Positions 42,701 through 51,102 of a stretch of 64,000 nt of DNA are shown here, in pieces. Position 1 is the first letter of the stretch. Each line of letters begins with the position of its first letter. The stretch spans positions 1-64,000 of the forward strand of contig JABWCD010000002.1 in NCBI GenBank assembly GCA_013359265.1, read 5' to 3'. A model generated the notes under the pieces. It did not search any database. It saw only the letters and a program-made list of their open reading frames with translations, and was not told where the DNA came from. This DNA comes from Candidatus Hydrogenedentota bacterium (lineage in GTDB: Bacteria > Hydrogenedentota > Hydrogenedentia > Hydrogenedentales > SLHB01). A program made the position numbers and the translations under genes.

Positions 42701-43249
42701 TACGGGACCAGTCTCGCCGCGCGGCAGCAGGCGGACGTTGTGGCCGCGCAGTTGGCGGGCGATACGGCGGCGCTTTATACCGGCAGCATTCCGGTACATG
42801 TACTCAAGGCGCCGGGCATTCAGGTGGCGTCGGCCGGTTACATGTGCGCGGCGGTGTCCAAGGGCATTGAAGAAATCGTATACCACGATCGCGCAGAGCG
42901 GGTCTATATTCGGTGTTTTGTCCGGCAAAACCGCCTGATTGGCGCGTTGCTTGTCGGCGACCTATCCAACCTGCCGCAGTTTTGTGCGTGGATCGAGAGC
43001 GGCATCGAACTCGACAGCGAGAGACGAAACGTTCTACGCGCGGGCGCCGGTGTGGCGCGAAACACGGCAAAGGGAAAATTGGTCTGCTCGTGCAATCAGG
43101 TTGGCAAAGGCAACATCGACGACGCGCTCGCTTCCGGTTGCCAGACGCTCGAAGAAATCTGCGCGGCGACCGGCGCGGGCACGACGTGCGGGAGTTGCCG
43201 GCCCGAGGTGCAATTGCTGGTTACGCAGCGCGCGGTGGCCATAGCATGA
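39722..43249 (+). CDS. nasA: assimilatory nitrate reductase fused to FAD/NAD(P) and BFD [2Fe-2S] domains
   Basis: 1175 residues from ATG 39722, 8 bp after narK; the open frame runs far upstream inside narK but the family begins here. Residues 1-700 are a molybdopterin oxidoreductase: [4Fe-4S] ligands C18, C21, C25, C53 (TCSYCGVGCGV ... GMLCSKG) and SRLCMSSAV, whose Cys should bind Mo. About 712-1110 is a pyridine-nucleotide-disulphide oxidoreductase (RIVVIGAGAGALQ; AVIVGGGLLGIELAVALRALG). About 1118-1170 is a BFD-type [2Fe-2S] domain (CSCNQVGKGNIDDALASG ... CGSCRP). One chain thus carries the NasC and NasB functions, NAD(P)H to nitrate. ATGA overlap with the next gene. Confidence 0.93.
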   Translation: MTQSAMYPAPDQSVRTTCSYCGVGCGVRVHRDAAGRLHLEGDADHPVNAGMLCSKGRALHHVVQSTDDRLLFPQMRRSRSHPLERVDWDTALDRAAAVFRTTIDRYGAESVGFYISGQCLTEEYYVANKLVKGFIGCNNIDTNSRLCMSSAVTAYKLSLGDDLCPVGYDDIEHGDCFLVAGANPAFCHPILFRRLEQHKQARPSARVIVADPRKTQSCAIADLHLQLRPGTDVALYNAIARELIERDLVDHRFIGAHTDGFAQMREAAMQRSVAEAAAICDVPERDIRTAAHWIGEARAFQTWWAMGLNQSVAGVDKNLALINLSLVTGQIGKPGAGPLSLTGQPNAMGGREVGGLATLLAAHRDLANPAHRDEIARYWGVERISDKPGLTATEMFAALEAGTMRAVWIVCTNPAVSMPDIARIERALRAARFVVVQEISSRSDTTAYADVLLPAAGWLEKPGVMTNSERRVTLVEKLVEPPGEALPDTEILCRFAAKMGWGSAFSYGSPEDIFIEHRELTRGTRIDIGGISYERLRKEGSVQWPCPCADHPGTARLFEDGRFATPNQKARLHGVTYSEPAEATSAEHPFVLTTGRLREQWHTMTRTGKVNRLLQHESAPFAEMHPDDAKAFGIADGATARIANERGEVAVQVRCVDSIKRGTVFLPMHWSNGTGAGGARTNLLTNSAVDARSKQPGFKYAAVRVEPVVMPARRIVVIGAGAGALQFVSSYRKRNGIDSIIVFGNENAGFYDRIQLPSYITGEKVWGQLVTCGDDELRARRIEFKPGSAITEIVRDERRVVDAQGNSYAYDALVIATGSSAATPDKATANLGGVFTLRNRADADAIHRHARASKRAVIVGGGLLGIELAVALRALGLGVTLLHRSSRLMGGQLDDTAAGLLLQELSARGVEVVLQETVAHTHGTERILGVRSAGGVYYACDLLIYAVGTLPNDWLARNAGIVCGNGIVVDDALRTNDPNVYALGECAEHRGQRYGTSLAARQQADVVAAQLAGDTAALYTGSIPVHVLKAPGIQVASAGYMCAAVSKGIEEIVYHDRAERVYIRCFVRQNRLIGALLVGDLSNLPQFCAWIESGIELDSERRNVLRAGAGVARNTAKGKLVCSCNQVGKGNIDDALASGCQTLEEICAATGAGTTCGSCRPEVQLLVTQRAVAIA

Positions 43250-44634
43250 CGAACCCGGGCGGCGGGCTGCGGTACTGCACGCGGGGCGGCGTCATCTCGA
43301 TGGCGGAGTTGCGTTTGCTCGCAGAGGCCGCCGTATCGCAAGGCGACGGCCGGATATACGCCACCGGTCGACAGGAGTTCATTGTGCGCGGGGTCCCCGC
43401 CGCGCGCGCGGCGACCTTGCTGGGCCGACCCTCTGTCGATCGGCTTCACACCACGGTCTCGCCCGTCAAGAACGTTGTATCCACGGCGCCGGTTGCAGGA
43501 ATGGCGGGCACACTCGATTGGCTGACGATGGGCGTCTTTACGGAACTGCTCGATCGAATTCCCCGCGCCTATCCACACACCGTATCGCTGGCGGACCCCA
43601 TCCAGCCCTACCTGCCCGCACTGTGTGGAACGATCAACTTTGCTGCGTGCGCGCAACGCGATTTCTGGCGGCTTCATGTCACCGATCCCGAGGGCAGCAA
43701 CAACTTCACCTTGGCTGGCGCCGTTCGGTCGCGCGATTTGCCACGCGTCTGTGCGGACATTTCGTCGTTTCTCGATCGGCACGGCCCGCCCGGGACCGAT
43801 TCATGGGCGCGTACGCTCGATGCACTGCTGGAACCGTTTCGGGTGGGTGTTCACGAGCCGACGCGCGACCAACAGTTTTTCCGCATGCCGCCTGGTTCGA
43901 TAGTCATTCCGTTCGACGCGGAGGGACTTCCAGGCAATTTCGTGATTGACGTTTGTTTATGGTCGGCAACACTGCAACACAATGTGCAGTTCGGTCTCAC
44001 GCCCTGGAGAACTCTGCTGATCTCCGGCCTATCCGACGCCTGCACGACGGCCCTGCGCCGAATGATGCTCGGCGCGCGGGTGGGCGAGTGCACCGGCTCG
44101 TGGCGTACGTTTTGTTTCGATACGACATTTGGGGCGGGAATTGCCGGCAACGCGTTGCGCGAACTCGAGCGGGCAATTCCGATGTGCAGCGGCGCCGCCC
44201 TGTGCTTCGCGAATGATCAATCGTTCCCCGCCAGCGCTCATATCGTCATCCGGCCATCTCGCGCTCGGCGCGCGCGTCTCAGGCGGGAGCGATACGATAT
44301 TCTGCGGCGCGACGCGGGCGGGCCGCCTGCATCGCGGTGGACTTGCGTGAAGAACGGCGTTCGGCCGGGCGACGTTGCGCAGGTTATCGTTTCGGCGCTG
44401 GCGGGTGTCCCGCAGGACGATCCATCGGCAGCGTCGAACGCGCCGGAGACGCGGACCGCGGCGCGCAGGCTTTCTCACGAATGCGTGGCCTGCTTAACCG
44501 AATACAGCGCCCATTATGGCGATGTTCAAGCAGGGGTGAAGGCGGGCACCGCGTTCGAGAACCTTCCGGAGTCGTGGGTGTGCCCGGTGTGCGGTGGGCC
44601 CAAATCACACTTCAAAGAGAAGAACGCCGCGTGA
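43246..44634 (+). CDS. SiR/NiR-like protein with C-terminal rubredoxin domain
   Basis: 462 residues from ATG 43246, overlapping the nitrate reductase stop (ATGA). The N-terminal half resembles the ferredoxin-like half domain of sulfite/nitrite reductases and CobG (RYCTRGGVISMAELRLLAEAA, GRIYATGRQEFIVRGV). A later part has two cysteine pairs, C282/C290 in ECTGSWRTFC and C314/C320 in MCSGAALC, placed like siroheme-[4Fe-4S] ligands but with wider spacing than C-x5-C and C-x3-C. Residues about 411-462 are a complete rubredoxin: C413-VA-C416 and C446-PV-C449-G. I know of no characterised protein with this layout. Cotranscription with narK and nas suggests a role in nitrate or nitrite reduction. 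Confidence 0.7.
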   Translation: MTNPGGGLRYCTRGGVISMAELRLLAEAAVSQGDGRIYATGRQEFIVRGVPAARAATLLGRPSVDRLHTTVSPVKNVVSTAPVAGMAGTLDWLTMGVFTELLDRIPRAYPHTVSLADPIQPYLPALCGTINFAACAQRDFWRLHVTDPEGSNNFTLAGAVRSRDLPRVCADISSFLDRHGPPGTDSWARTLDALLEPFRVGVHEPTRDQQFFRMPPGSIVIPFDAEGLPGNFVIDVCLWSATLQHNVQFGLTPWRTLLISGLSDACTTALRRMMLGARVGECTGSWRTFCFDTTFGAGIAGNALRELERAIPMCSGAALCFANDQSFPASAHIVIRPSRARRARLRRERYDILRRDAGGPPASRWTCVKNGVRPGDVAQVIVSALAGVPQDDPSAASNAPETRTAARRLSHECVACLTEYSAHYGDVQAGVKAGTAFENLPESWVCPVCGGPKSHFKEKNAA

Positions 44635-44664
44635 GTTCGTTTTGCGTCCGAAATTGGCGGCAGG

Positions 44665-45312
44665 TCAGACGTTTTTGTGCTCCTGCACGAATTCGAACGC
44701 CGTATGCGTCAACTGGCTCATGTTGGACACGTCAAGCTTGGCGCGGATTCGCCGGCGGTACGTTTCGACGGTTTTCACGTTGAGACCGAGGCGGTTCGCG
44801 ATGTCCCGCGAATTCTTGCCCTGGCCCATTAGAAGGAAGACCGATCGTTCGCGCTGACTCAATTCGTTGACCTGATCGTCCATGCTCTTCTTGGGTCCGT
44901 CGACCAACCGCAGCAACACCGCTTCGTTGGTGGACGGGTCGAGGTACAGTCCGCCCGCCGCGACCTTGCGCAAAGCGTCGATGATCTGTTCGTCGGCCTG
45001 GTCTTTCGTGATATACCCTCGTGCGCCGAGGCGCAGCGCCTTTTCCACGTAGTTCGGTTCGGTATGCATCGTAAGCACCAGCGCGCGCAGATCGGGAAAG
45101 CGCTGCCTCATTTCCCGCAAGAGATCGAGGCCGTTCGAGTCGCGCAGGCTTAAATCGACGACGACTATGTCCGGTGTCTCGCGTCCGATGGCCTCGAGCG
45201 CTCCGACAACGTCTTCCGCTTCGCCGCACACGCGAATGTCTTCCTCTTCGTGCAGCAGTTGCACAATGCCCCGCCGCACGACGGGATGGTCTTCGACGAG
45301 CACAACTTTCAT
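44665..45312 (-). CDS. NarL/FixJ-family response regulator
   Basis: 215 residues from ATG 45312 (GAAAGG 9 nt upstream). Receiver domain KVVLVEDHPVVRRGIVQLL with phosphoacceptor D53 (VVVDLSLRDSNG), conserved T in VLTMH and K in YITKDQADE. C-terminal LuxR-type HTH (about 150-210): LSQRERSVFLLMGQGKNSRDIANRLGLNVKTVETYRRRIRAKL. It pairs with the kinase 19 bp upstream. The gene is convergent with the nitrate operon, 30 bp from its end, which points to nitrate control. It has no AAA+ domain, so it cannot itself activate sigma-54 polymerase. Confidence 0.93.
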   Translation of the reverse strand: MKVVLVEDHPVVRRGIVQLLHEEEDIRVCGEAEDVVGALEAIGRETPDIVVVDLSLRDSNGLDLLREMRQRFPDLRALVLTMHTEPNYVEKALRLGARGYITKDQADEQIIDALRKVAAGGLYLDPSTNEAVLLRLVDGPKKSMDDQVNELSQRERSVFLLMGQGKNSRDIANRLGLNVKTVETYRRRIRAKLDVSNMSQLTHTAFEFVQEHKNV

Positions 45313-45331
45313 CGGTCCAAACCTTTCTGCG

Positions 45332-47035
45332 TTACATGGAAATTGCACATCGGACTTTCGTGCCGTGGTTGGGGCGCGACTCGATCTGAAATCGTCCTCC
45401 GACCAGTTCCGCGCGGTGCTCCATGATGCTCAAACCCATTCCCTCGGGATCCAGCCCGGCGCTGCGTTCGCGCCGCATGCCGACCGTATCCATGCCGCGT
45501 CCGTCATCGGCAATTTCCAACACCGTTTCCTCGTCGCCCTGGGCGAGCCGAATCCAAACCTGCTGCGCGCCGCTGTGGCGGATGGCGTTGTTCACGGCCT
45601 CCTGCGCGATACGGTAGAGATGTTCCGCGATATCGCGTTCGAACAACAAGACCGAACCCTTTTCCTCGAACTCGCATTTGAGGCCGGCCGTTTCGCGGGT
45701 GACCGCGGCGAGTTCGCGCAAGGACTTCGACAGCGCGTCGGGATCGTCGCCGATCGACCGCAGGCTCTTCGCGATTCCGCGAACGGTCTCAACGCCGCGC
45801 TTCACGAGCGCGATGATTTCCGCGGCCTGCGCGGCGGATTCCGGGTCTTTGGCCTTGAGGCGGTTGGCGAGCACGCGGCTGGCGTAGAGGATGCCCGATA
45901 GCTCCTGGCCCAGGCCGTCGTGGAGGTTGTAGCCGAGTTGGCGTTCTTCCTCGGAGCGCAGTTCCATCAAGCGCCGCTCGAGCCGCTTCTGCTCGCTTAC
46001 GTCCACCGCAAACATGATGATACCGGCGGTCTGGCCATCGGCGCCGCGGTGCGGAATCTTGTTCATGCGCAGCCACCGCGTGTCGCCCTGCGCGTTTCGC
46101 AGGTAGTGGAGGAGGCCCAACTGCGGCTCGCCGCTGCGCACGATTTGGAGGTCCTCGTCGCGTAGCCGCGCTTCTTGTCCCGTAAACAGATCGTAGACGC
46201 AGATACCGGTAAGCTTCTCGATGCTTTCGCCGATGATCGTGGCGCCGGATCGGTTCAGCCGTACGATGGTGCCGTCCGTGTCGCAATGCATGATGAGCGC
46301 GGGCACGGAATCGAAGATCGCGCGCAGTTCCTCGGCGATTCGCGCGCGCCCCGCTTCCGATTCTTCGAGCCGGCCAACAGTACTGCGAATATTAGCGACG
46401 GCGGGCCGGAAAATGAAGCGCGCCTCGAGGGCGAGAATCGCGAGCGTGGCGAACAGCAGTCCCAATTCCAACCGGCGGACGTGGTCGACTTTTGCGTTCG
46501 CTTCCCGTTCGTATTGCGACACGATGGCGTCCATTCCACTTAAGAAGAGCGCCTCACTTTCGAGTATCGCCGCGACGAGGCCGCCTACCTCCGCTGAGGA
46601 GGCGCCCTCGTGCGTTTCGATTCGGGCGAGCTGTTGCGCGGCGGACACGATTCGTTGCCGCGGTCCCTCGATCCGGTCGAAGAGCGCTTGCACCTCTTTG
46701 CTATTGGCGCCCTCGAGGTGCATGGCCCCGTCACGCCGAATCAGTCCTTCGTGCGAGCCGATCCACAGCGCCACCGCTTCCTCCAATTCGCTGACGCGGG
46801 CCGTGTCGGGACGAACATGGAGGGCGAGCGCCGCTTTCGCAATGCGCTGGCTCAACATGCGCTGGCGGCCGGCCACGTTGATCACCGTCGAATCGTTGTG
46901 CTGTTGAGCTATCGAGTGTTGAATCAATAGCTGCCCGACGATCACGAGCAGCCCGACGCTACCCAGGGCGAGGACGTACAAGGTCGTCAGTCGATTGACG
47001 GAAGTGAGCTTATTTAAGGGCGTAATGCGCGACAT
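45332..47035 (-). CDS. NarX-like sensor histidine kinase with PilJ-type sensor and PAS domain
   Basis: 567 residues from ATG 47035; the open frame is 22 codons longer without a ribosome site. TM1 (about 18-40), periplasmic PilJ/NarX-type sensor with NVAGRQRMLSQRIAKAALAL (about 55-75, similar to the nitrate-binding P-box region), TM2 (about 190-210), PAS (about 230-345), HisKA_3 dimerisation domain with H372 in LGYNLHDGLGQELSG, and HATPase with NNAIRHSG, IADDGRGM and GMGLSIMEHRAELVGG. It likely senses nitrate/nitrite outside the membrane and phosphorylates the adjacent regulator. The ligand is inferred from domain type and location next to the nitrate genes. Confidence 0.9.
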   Translation of the reverse strand: MSRITPLNKLTSVNRLTTLYVLALGSVGLLVIVGQLLIQHSIAQQHNDSTVINVAGRQRMLSQRIAKAALALHVRPDTARVSELEEAVALWIGSHEGLIRRDGAMHLEGANSKEVQALFDRIEGPRQRIVSAAQQLARIETHEGASSAEVGGLVAAILESEALFLSGMDAIVSQYEREANAKVDHVRRLELGLLFATLAILALEARFIFRPAVANIRSTVGRLEESEAGRARIAEELRAIFDSVPALIMHCDTDGTIVRLNRSGATIIGESIEKLTGICVYDLFTGQEARLRDEDLQIVRSGEPQLGLLHYLRNAQGDTRWLRMNKIPHRGADGQTAGIIMFAVDVSEQKRLERRLMELRSEEERQLGYNLHDGLGQELSGILYASRVLANRLKAKDPESAAQAAEIIALVKRGVETVRGIAKSLRSIGDDPDALSKSLRELAAVTRETAGLKCEFEEKGSVLLFERDIAEHLYRIAQEAVNNAIRHSGAQQVWIRLAQGDEETVLEIADDGRGMDTVGMRRERSAGLDPEGMGLSIMEHRAELVGGRFQIESRPNHGTKVRCAISM

Positions 47036-47181
47036 GGTTCGGCACGTGACACGGGGCAACAGCTTGCGCCAATTGTACGCAAAACGCGCTCTTGTGCGCA
47101 CGTCTTACGCATATACATGTCATTTTCCAGTAAGCCGGATTGTTCCGCACATAGGGCTTAGAACGCGGTGCGTGCGTGGTG

Positions 47182-49521
47182 CTATGAGATAGACACAGGG
47201 CGTAAAGAATTGGCGGACAGGTAGTTGTCGATGGCCGCCGCGGCGCGTTTGCCCGCGCCCATGGCCTCGATGACGGTCGCGGCGCCGGTCACGATATCCC
47301 CGCCCGCGTATACGCCGGGCAGGTTCGTTGCGCCGGTGACGGGATCGGCAACTATGTTTCCCCACTTGTTGAGTTCGATGCCCTTGGTGTTTCCCGTGAG
47401 CAGCGGGTTCGCGCGCGTACCCAGCGCGGGGATGAGCATGTCGCAGTCGATCGTGAACTCGCTGTTCGGCACCGGAATCGGACGGCGGCGGCCGGAGGTG
47501 TCCGGCTCTCCCAGTGTCATGCGGATGCATTCCATCGCGCGCACGCGCCCGTGATCGTCGCCGACGAGCCGGACGGGCGCGGTCAGCAGGTGAAAGGCCA
47601 CGCCCTCTTCGCGCGCATGGAGCACTTCCTCGGCGCGGGCCGGAATCTCCGCTTCGGAACGGCGGTAGACGATGGTGACGCGCTTTGCGCCGAGCCGAAT
47701 GGCAACGCGCGCCGCGTCCATCGCCACGTTGCCCGCCCCGACGACGACGACGTGACTGCCGATGTTCACGGGGGTCTGGTATTCGCCGAAGCGGTACGCC
47801 TTCATGAGGTTTACGCGCGTGAGAAACTCGTTGGCGCTGTACACGCCGATGAGGTTCTCTCCCGGCACATTCATGAACATGGGCGCGCCCGCTCCCACCG
47901 CAATAAAGATGGATTCGTATCCGTTGGCGAAAAGGCCGTCGATCGTCAGCACCTTCCCGATCACCATGTCGAGTTCGATTCGGACGCCGAGACTCTTGAT
48001 GTAGTTCACTTCGCGATCGACGATGGCTTTCGGCAAGCGAAACTCGGGGATGCCGTACCGAAGCACGCCGCCGGTGTCGTGAAATGCCTCGAATATGGTG
48101 ACGTCATACCCCATGCGCGCGAGGTCGCCGGCGCAGGTGAGGCCGCCCGGTCCGCACCCGATCACCGCGACCATCTTGCCCTTGGGTTCAATGCGGAAGG
48201 GCCGCGGCGGAACATGCTCCGCCTCCCAATCCGCTACGAACCGTTCCAGCGCGCCGATGGCCACCGGGCGATCCTGGGTTTTCGCGACGACGCATCGCTT
48301 TTCGCACTGGGTTTCCTGCGGGCACACGCGGCCGCACACGGCGGGCAGGTTGTTTTTTTCTTTGACGATTCGAGCGGCTTCCGTGAGTTCGCCCCGCTGG
48401 ATGCACCGGATGAATTCTCGAATGTCGACTTCGACGGGGCATCCTTCGATGCAGGTGGCGTGTTCGCAGCCTTTGCAGCGGAGCGCCTCGGCCAGCGCTT
48501 CCTCGGGGGAGAACGTGGGTTTCACCTCGTCGAACGTTGTGCGGTGCTTGGCCAGTTCGGCGATCGTTTGCAGGACGAACAGTGCCGAAGTCTCTTCGAA
48601 GTAGCTCGAGCAATGTTTGTTCTTGCGCGATTCGAGCGCAGCGACCATCTGTTTGACCCGCTGCTCGAAGTGGCAGATGTGCTCATCTTCGTGATGCGGT
48701 TCGGCGCGTCCGTCGTTCGCCTGCGCTTCGAGCGGTTTGTACGCGCGCTGCCGCATGATCAGCTCGTCGAAATCGACGAGCTTGCCGTCAAACTCCGGCC
48801 CGTCCACGCACGCGTACTTGACTTCTCCGTTCACGCTCACGCGGCAGCCCCCGCACATGCCGGTGCCGTCGACCATGATGGGATTCAGACTGACGACAAC
48901 GGGCAGGCCATGCGTCTTGCAGCAATCGACGACCGCCTTCATGTGCGGCACCGGACCGATCGCGATCACCTCGTCGATGCCCTCGCCGCCGCGCACGAGT
49001 TCATCGAGCGCTTGCGCCGCGAAGCCTTTGCGCCCGAACGAGCCGTCGTCGGTCGCGTAACACACCTTGTCGCTAATCGCCTCCACCTTGTCCTGCCAGA
49101 ACAACAGCGACGCGTCGCGCGCGCCGAGGATGGAAATAAGGCGGTTGCCGGCTTCGTGATGCGCCTTCATCTGCGGGAACATGGGGGCGAGACCCACGCC
49201 GCCGCACACGCAGCAGATGGTCCTGCCCGGCCCGTGAATCTCGCGGTCCTTGCCCAGCGGCCCGACCACATCGAGATAGGCTTGACCCGGTTCGACCGCC
49301 GCCAGGGCCTTGGTGCCTTTGCCGATCTCCTGCATCACGAGCGTAATCGTGCCACTGGCAGCATTGGAGTCGGCGATTGTCAGCGGGATGCGCTCGCCGA
49401 ATTCGTCGCCGCGCACAAGCACAAAATTGCCGGGGTGCGCTGCCTTGGCGATGAGCGGCGCCGCGACGTTAATTTCCGTGAGGTGGTCGGACAACTTCCG
49501 TTTCGTTGTAATGGTGAACAT
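47182..49521 (-). CDS. fused NfnA-NfnB-like (PyrK-type/GltD-type) iron-sulfur flavoprotein
   Basis: 779 residues from ATG 49521 (MFTITTKRKLSDHLTEI); a TTG five codons earlier is the alternative. Residues 1-280 are a ferredoxin-NADP reductase-like FAD/NAD module ending in the PyrK/SudB [2Fe-2S] motif GMCGGCRVSVNGEVKYACVDG. About 360-780 is the GltD/SudA module: [4Fe-4S] cysteines CKGCEHATCIEGCP and CGRVCPQETQCEKRC, FAD site VIGCGPGGLTCAGDLARMGYDVTIFE, and a second Rossmann VVVVGAGNVAMDAARVAIRLGAK. Such proteins are annotated as glutamate synthase small chain / sulfide dehydrogenase / NADH-dependent ferredoxin:NADP oxidoreductase. It lies 116 bp after nuoN on the same strand. Which reaction it performs is open. 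Confidence 0.88.
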   Translation of the reverse strand: MFTITTKRKLSDHLTEINVAAPLIAKAAHPGNFVLVRGDEFGERIPLTIADSNAASGTITLVMQEIGKGTKALAAVEPGQAYLDVVGPLGKDREIHGPGRTICCVCGGVGLAPMFPQMKAHHEAGNRLISILGARDASLLFWQDKVEAISDKVCYATDDGSFGRKGFAAQALDELVRGGEGIDEVIAIGPVPHMKAVVDCCKTHGLPVVVSLNPIMVDGTGMCGGCRVSVNGEVKYACVDGPEFDGKLVDFDELIMRQRAYKPLEAQANDGRAEPHHEDEHICHFEQRVKQMVAALESRKNKHCSSYFEETSALFVLQTIAELAKHRTTFDEVKPTFSPEEALAEALRCKGCEHATCIEGCPVEVDIREFIRCIQRGELTEAARIVKEKNNLPAVCGRVCPQETQCEKRCVVAKTQDRPVAIGALERFVADWEAEHVPPRPFRIEPKGKMVAVIGCGPGGLTCAGDLARMGYDVTIFEAFHDTGGVLRYGIPEFRLPKAIVDREVNYIKSLGVRIELDMVIGKVLTIDGLFANGYESIFIAVGAGAPMFMNVPGENLIGVYSANEFLTRVNLMKAYRFGEYQTPVNIGSHVVVVGAGNVAMDAARVAIRLGAKRVTIVYRRSEAEIPARAEEVLHAREEGVAFHLLTAPVRLVGDDHGRVRAMECIRMTLGEPDTSGRRRPIPVPNSEFTIDCDMLIPALGTRANPLLTGNTKGIELNKWGNIVADPVTGATNLPGVYAGGDIVTGAATVIEAMGAGKRAAAAIDNYLSANSLRPVSIS

Positions 49522-49637
49522 TCGTATCGCGAACAAGTCGCCGCTCGGGCCCGCGCCGGCAGCAGTTTGCGTTCCTTATCGTTCAGTCTATTCGGTTCAA
49601 TCCCGGCGGTACCAGATTCCGGGCCCGCCACCGCTCT

Positions 49638-51089
49638 CTATCCCGCGGACAGCGACAGGAGCCAGGCGACTGTGCTGGCGTGAATCCTTTCGTAGAACGT
49701 CGGCACGATTCCGAGGACTACGATGGCGAGGGACAGCAACGCCAGGGTCACGCCGACGTTTCGGGACACGCCCGGTGTGGATGCTTCCGCGTCCACGGGC
49801 TCGATGTACATTTGGCGGACGACGCGGAGGTAGTAGTAGAGCGAGATTGTCGAGTTTACGGCCGCGAGGGCGACGAGCCAGTGGTAGCCCGCCTTGGACG
49901 CAATATTGAACAAGAAGAATTTTCCGACGAACCCCGATAGCGGCGGAATTCCCGCAAGGCTGAACAGTGCGACCATCATCGCGAGCGCCACCAGCGGATT
50001 GGTCAGCGACAGGCCACGGTAGTCTTCGATCTGCTCTTTGCCGGTTTCGTTCGCGAACCAGACAATGCACGCGAAGGCGGCGAGATTGCTGACGACGTAC
50101 ACGACGAGGTAGAAGAGCATTGCGGGCACGCCCTCGTTCGCGCTCCCGAGAAAACCGAGCAGGAAGTAGCCCGCCTGCGAAATGGCGCTGTACGCCATGA
50201 AGCGTTTGACGTTGTGCTGGACGATAGCGACCACGTTGCCGAGCGTCATCGTCAGCGCCGCGAACACGGCGATCAACATGCCCCATTGCGGCAGCCAGTT
50301 CCCGAACAGGCGGAACAGAACCTGGAATGCGAACGCCAGGCCCGCCGCTTTCGACGCCACGGAAAGGTATGCGGTGACCGGCGTGGGCGCGCCTTGATAT
50401 ACGTCCGCGGCCCACATGTGGAACGGAACAACCGTCAGTTTGAAGCCCGTGCCCGCGAGCACAAGCGCAACCGCAAGCAGGAACGCCGGTGTGTATTCGC
50501 CGGAGACGCTGTGCGCAATGATGTCGAGGTCCGTGCTGCGCGCCAGGCCGTAGAGAATGCTGAACCCGTACCCAATGAACGCCGACGCCAACGCGCCGAG
50601 GATCACGTACTTCAATCCCGCTTCGCCGGACTTGGGATCGTCGCGCCGCCACGCCGCCAGCACGAAGAGCGGAAGGGTCGCGACTTCGAGGCTGACAAAT
50701 AGCGTGGCGAGATCGCGGGCGGACACGAGCAGCATCATGCCCACGACGCTCGAAAGCAGGACCATGTAGTACTCGCCGCGGAACCCCATGCCGCGGGCGC
50801 GGACGCGCGCACGGCCATCGAGCGTGTCCATGGAGAGCACCACCGAGACGAGCGCGGCGACCATGAACGCGATTTTGAACCACCACGCTACCGGGTCCAT
50901 CGCGAAGCGCCCGCCCAACAATTCGCCGGAGGCGGGCGTGAATAGCGCCGTCACGGCAATACCCAGCGCGAGGCCGAGCGCGGAGAGCGGCGCCAACGCC
51001 ACGCGCGCACGTTCGGTCATGAACATGTCGCCGACGAGCACGACGAAGGCCGTTGCCGCCACGACAATTTCGGGGTACGCGATGTTCAT
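49638..51089 (-). CDS. nuoN: complex I subunit N
   Basis: 483 residues, about 14 membrane helices; antiporter-like subunit of NADH-quinone oxidoreductase. MKRFMAYSAISQAGYFLLGFLG-type (VKRFMAYSAISQAGYFLLG) and FKLTVVPFHMWAADVYQGAPTPVTAYLS are diagnostic of the ND2/NuoN branch of the proton-pumping family, including the Lys/His-bearing TM7-TM8 region. Last gene of the nuo operon, 13 bp after nuoM. Confidence 0.95.
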   Translation of the reverse strand: MNIAYPEIVVAATAFVVLVGDMFMTERARVALAPLSALGLALGIAVTALFTPASGELLGGRFAMDPVAWWFKIAFMVAALVSVVLSMDTLDGRARVRARGMGFRGEYYMVLLSSVVGMMLLVSARDLATLFVSLEVATLPLFVLAAWRRDDPKSGEAGLKYVILGALASAFIGYGFSILYGLARSTDLDIIAHSVSGEYTPAFLLAVALVLAGTGFKLTVVPFHMWAADVYQGAPTPVTAYLSVASKAAGLAFAFQVLFRLFGNWLPQWGMLIAVFAALTMTLGNVVAIVQHNVKRFMAYSAISQAGYFLLGFLGSANEGVPAMLFYLVVYVVSNLAAFACIVWFANETGKEQIEDYRGLSLTNPLVALAMMVALFSLAGIPPLSGFVGKFFLFNIASKAGYHWLVALAAVNSTISLYYYLRVVRQMYIEPVDAEASTPGVSRNVGVTLALLSLAIVVLGIVPTFYERIHASTVAWLLSLSAG

Positions 51090-51102
51090 GAAATATTCGC
51101 TC

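Noticed and set aside
39722-44634. Respiratory nitrate reductase
   Set aside because: No narG/H/I-type subunits or membrane anchor; NarK, the FAD/BFD fusion and NirBD fit assimilation.
43246-44634. Rubredoxin-fusion as the operon's nitrite reductase
   Set aside because: A complete NirBD is present and cysteine spacing here is unlike active siroheme enzymes; a separate role is more likely.
47551-49683. 710-codon open frame on the plus strand
   Set aside because: It is the antisense frame of the well-supported fused flavoprotein gene; GC-rich codon third positions create long stop-free shadows and the translation shows no domain.
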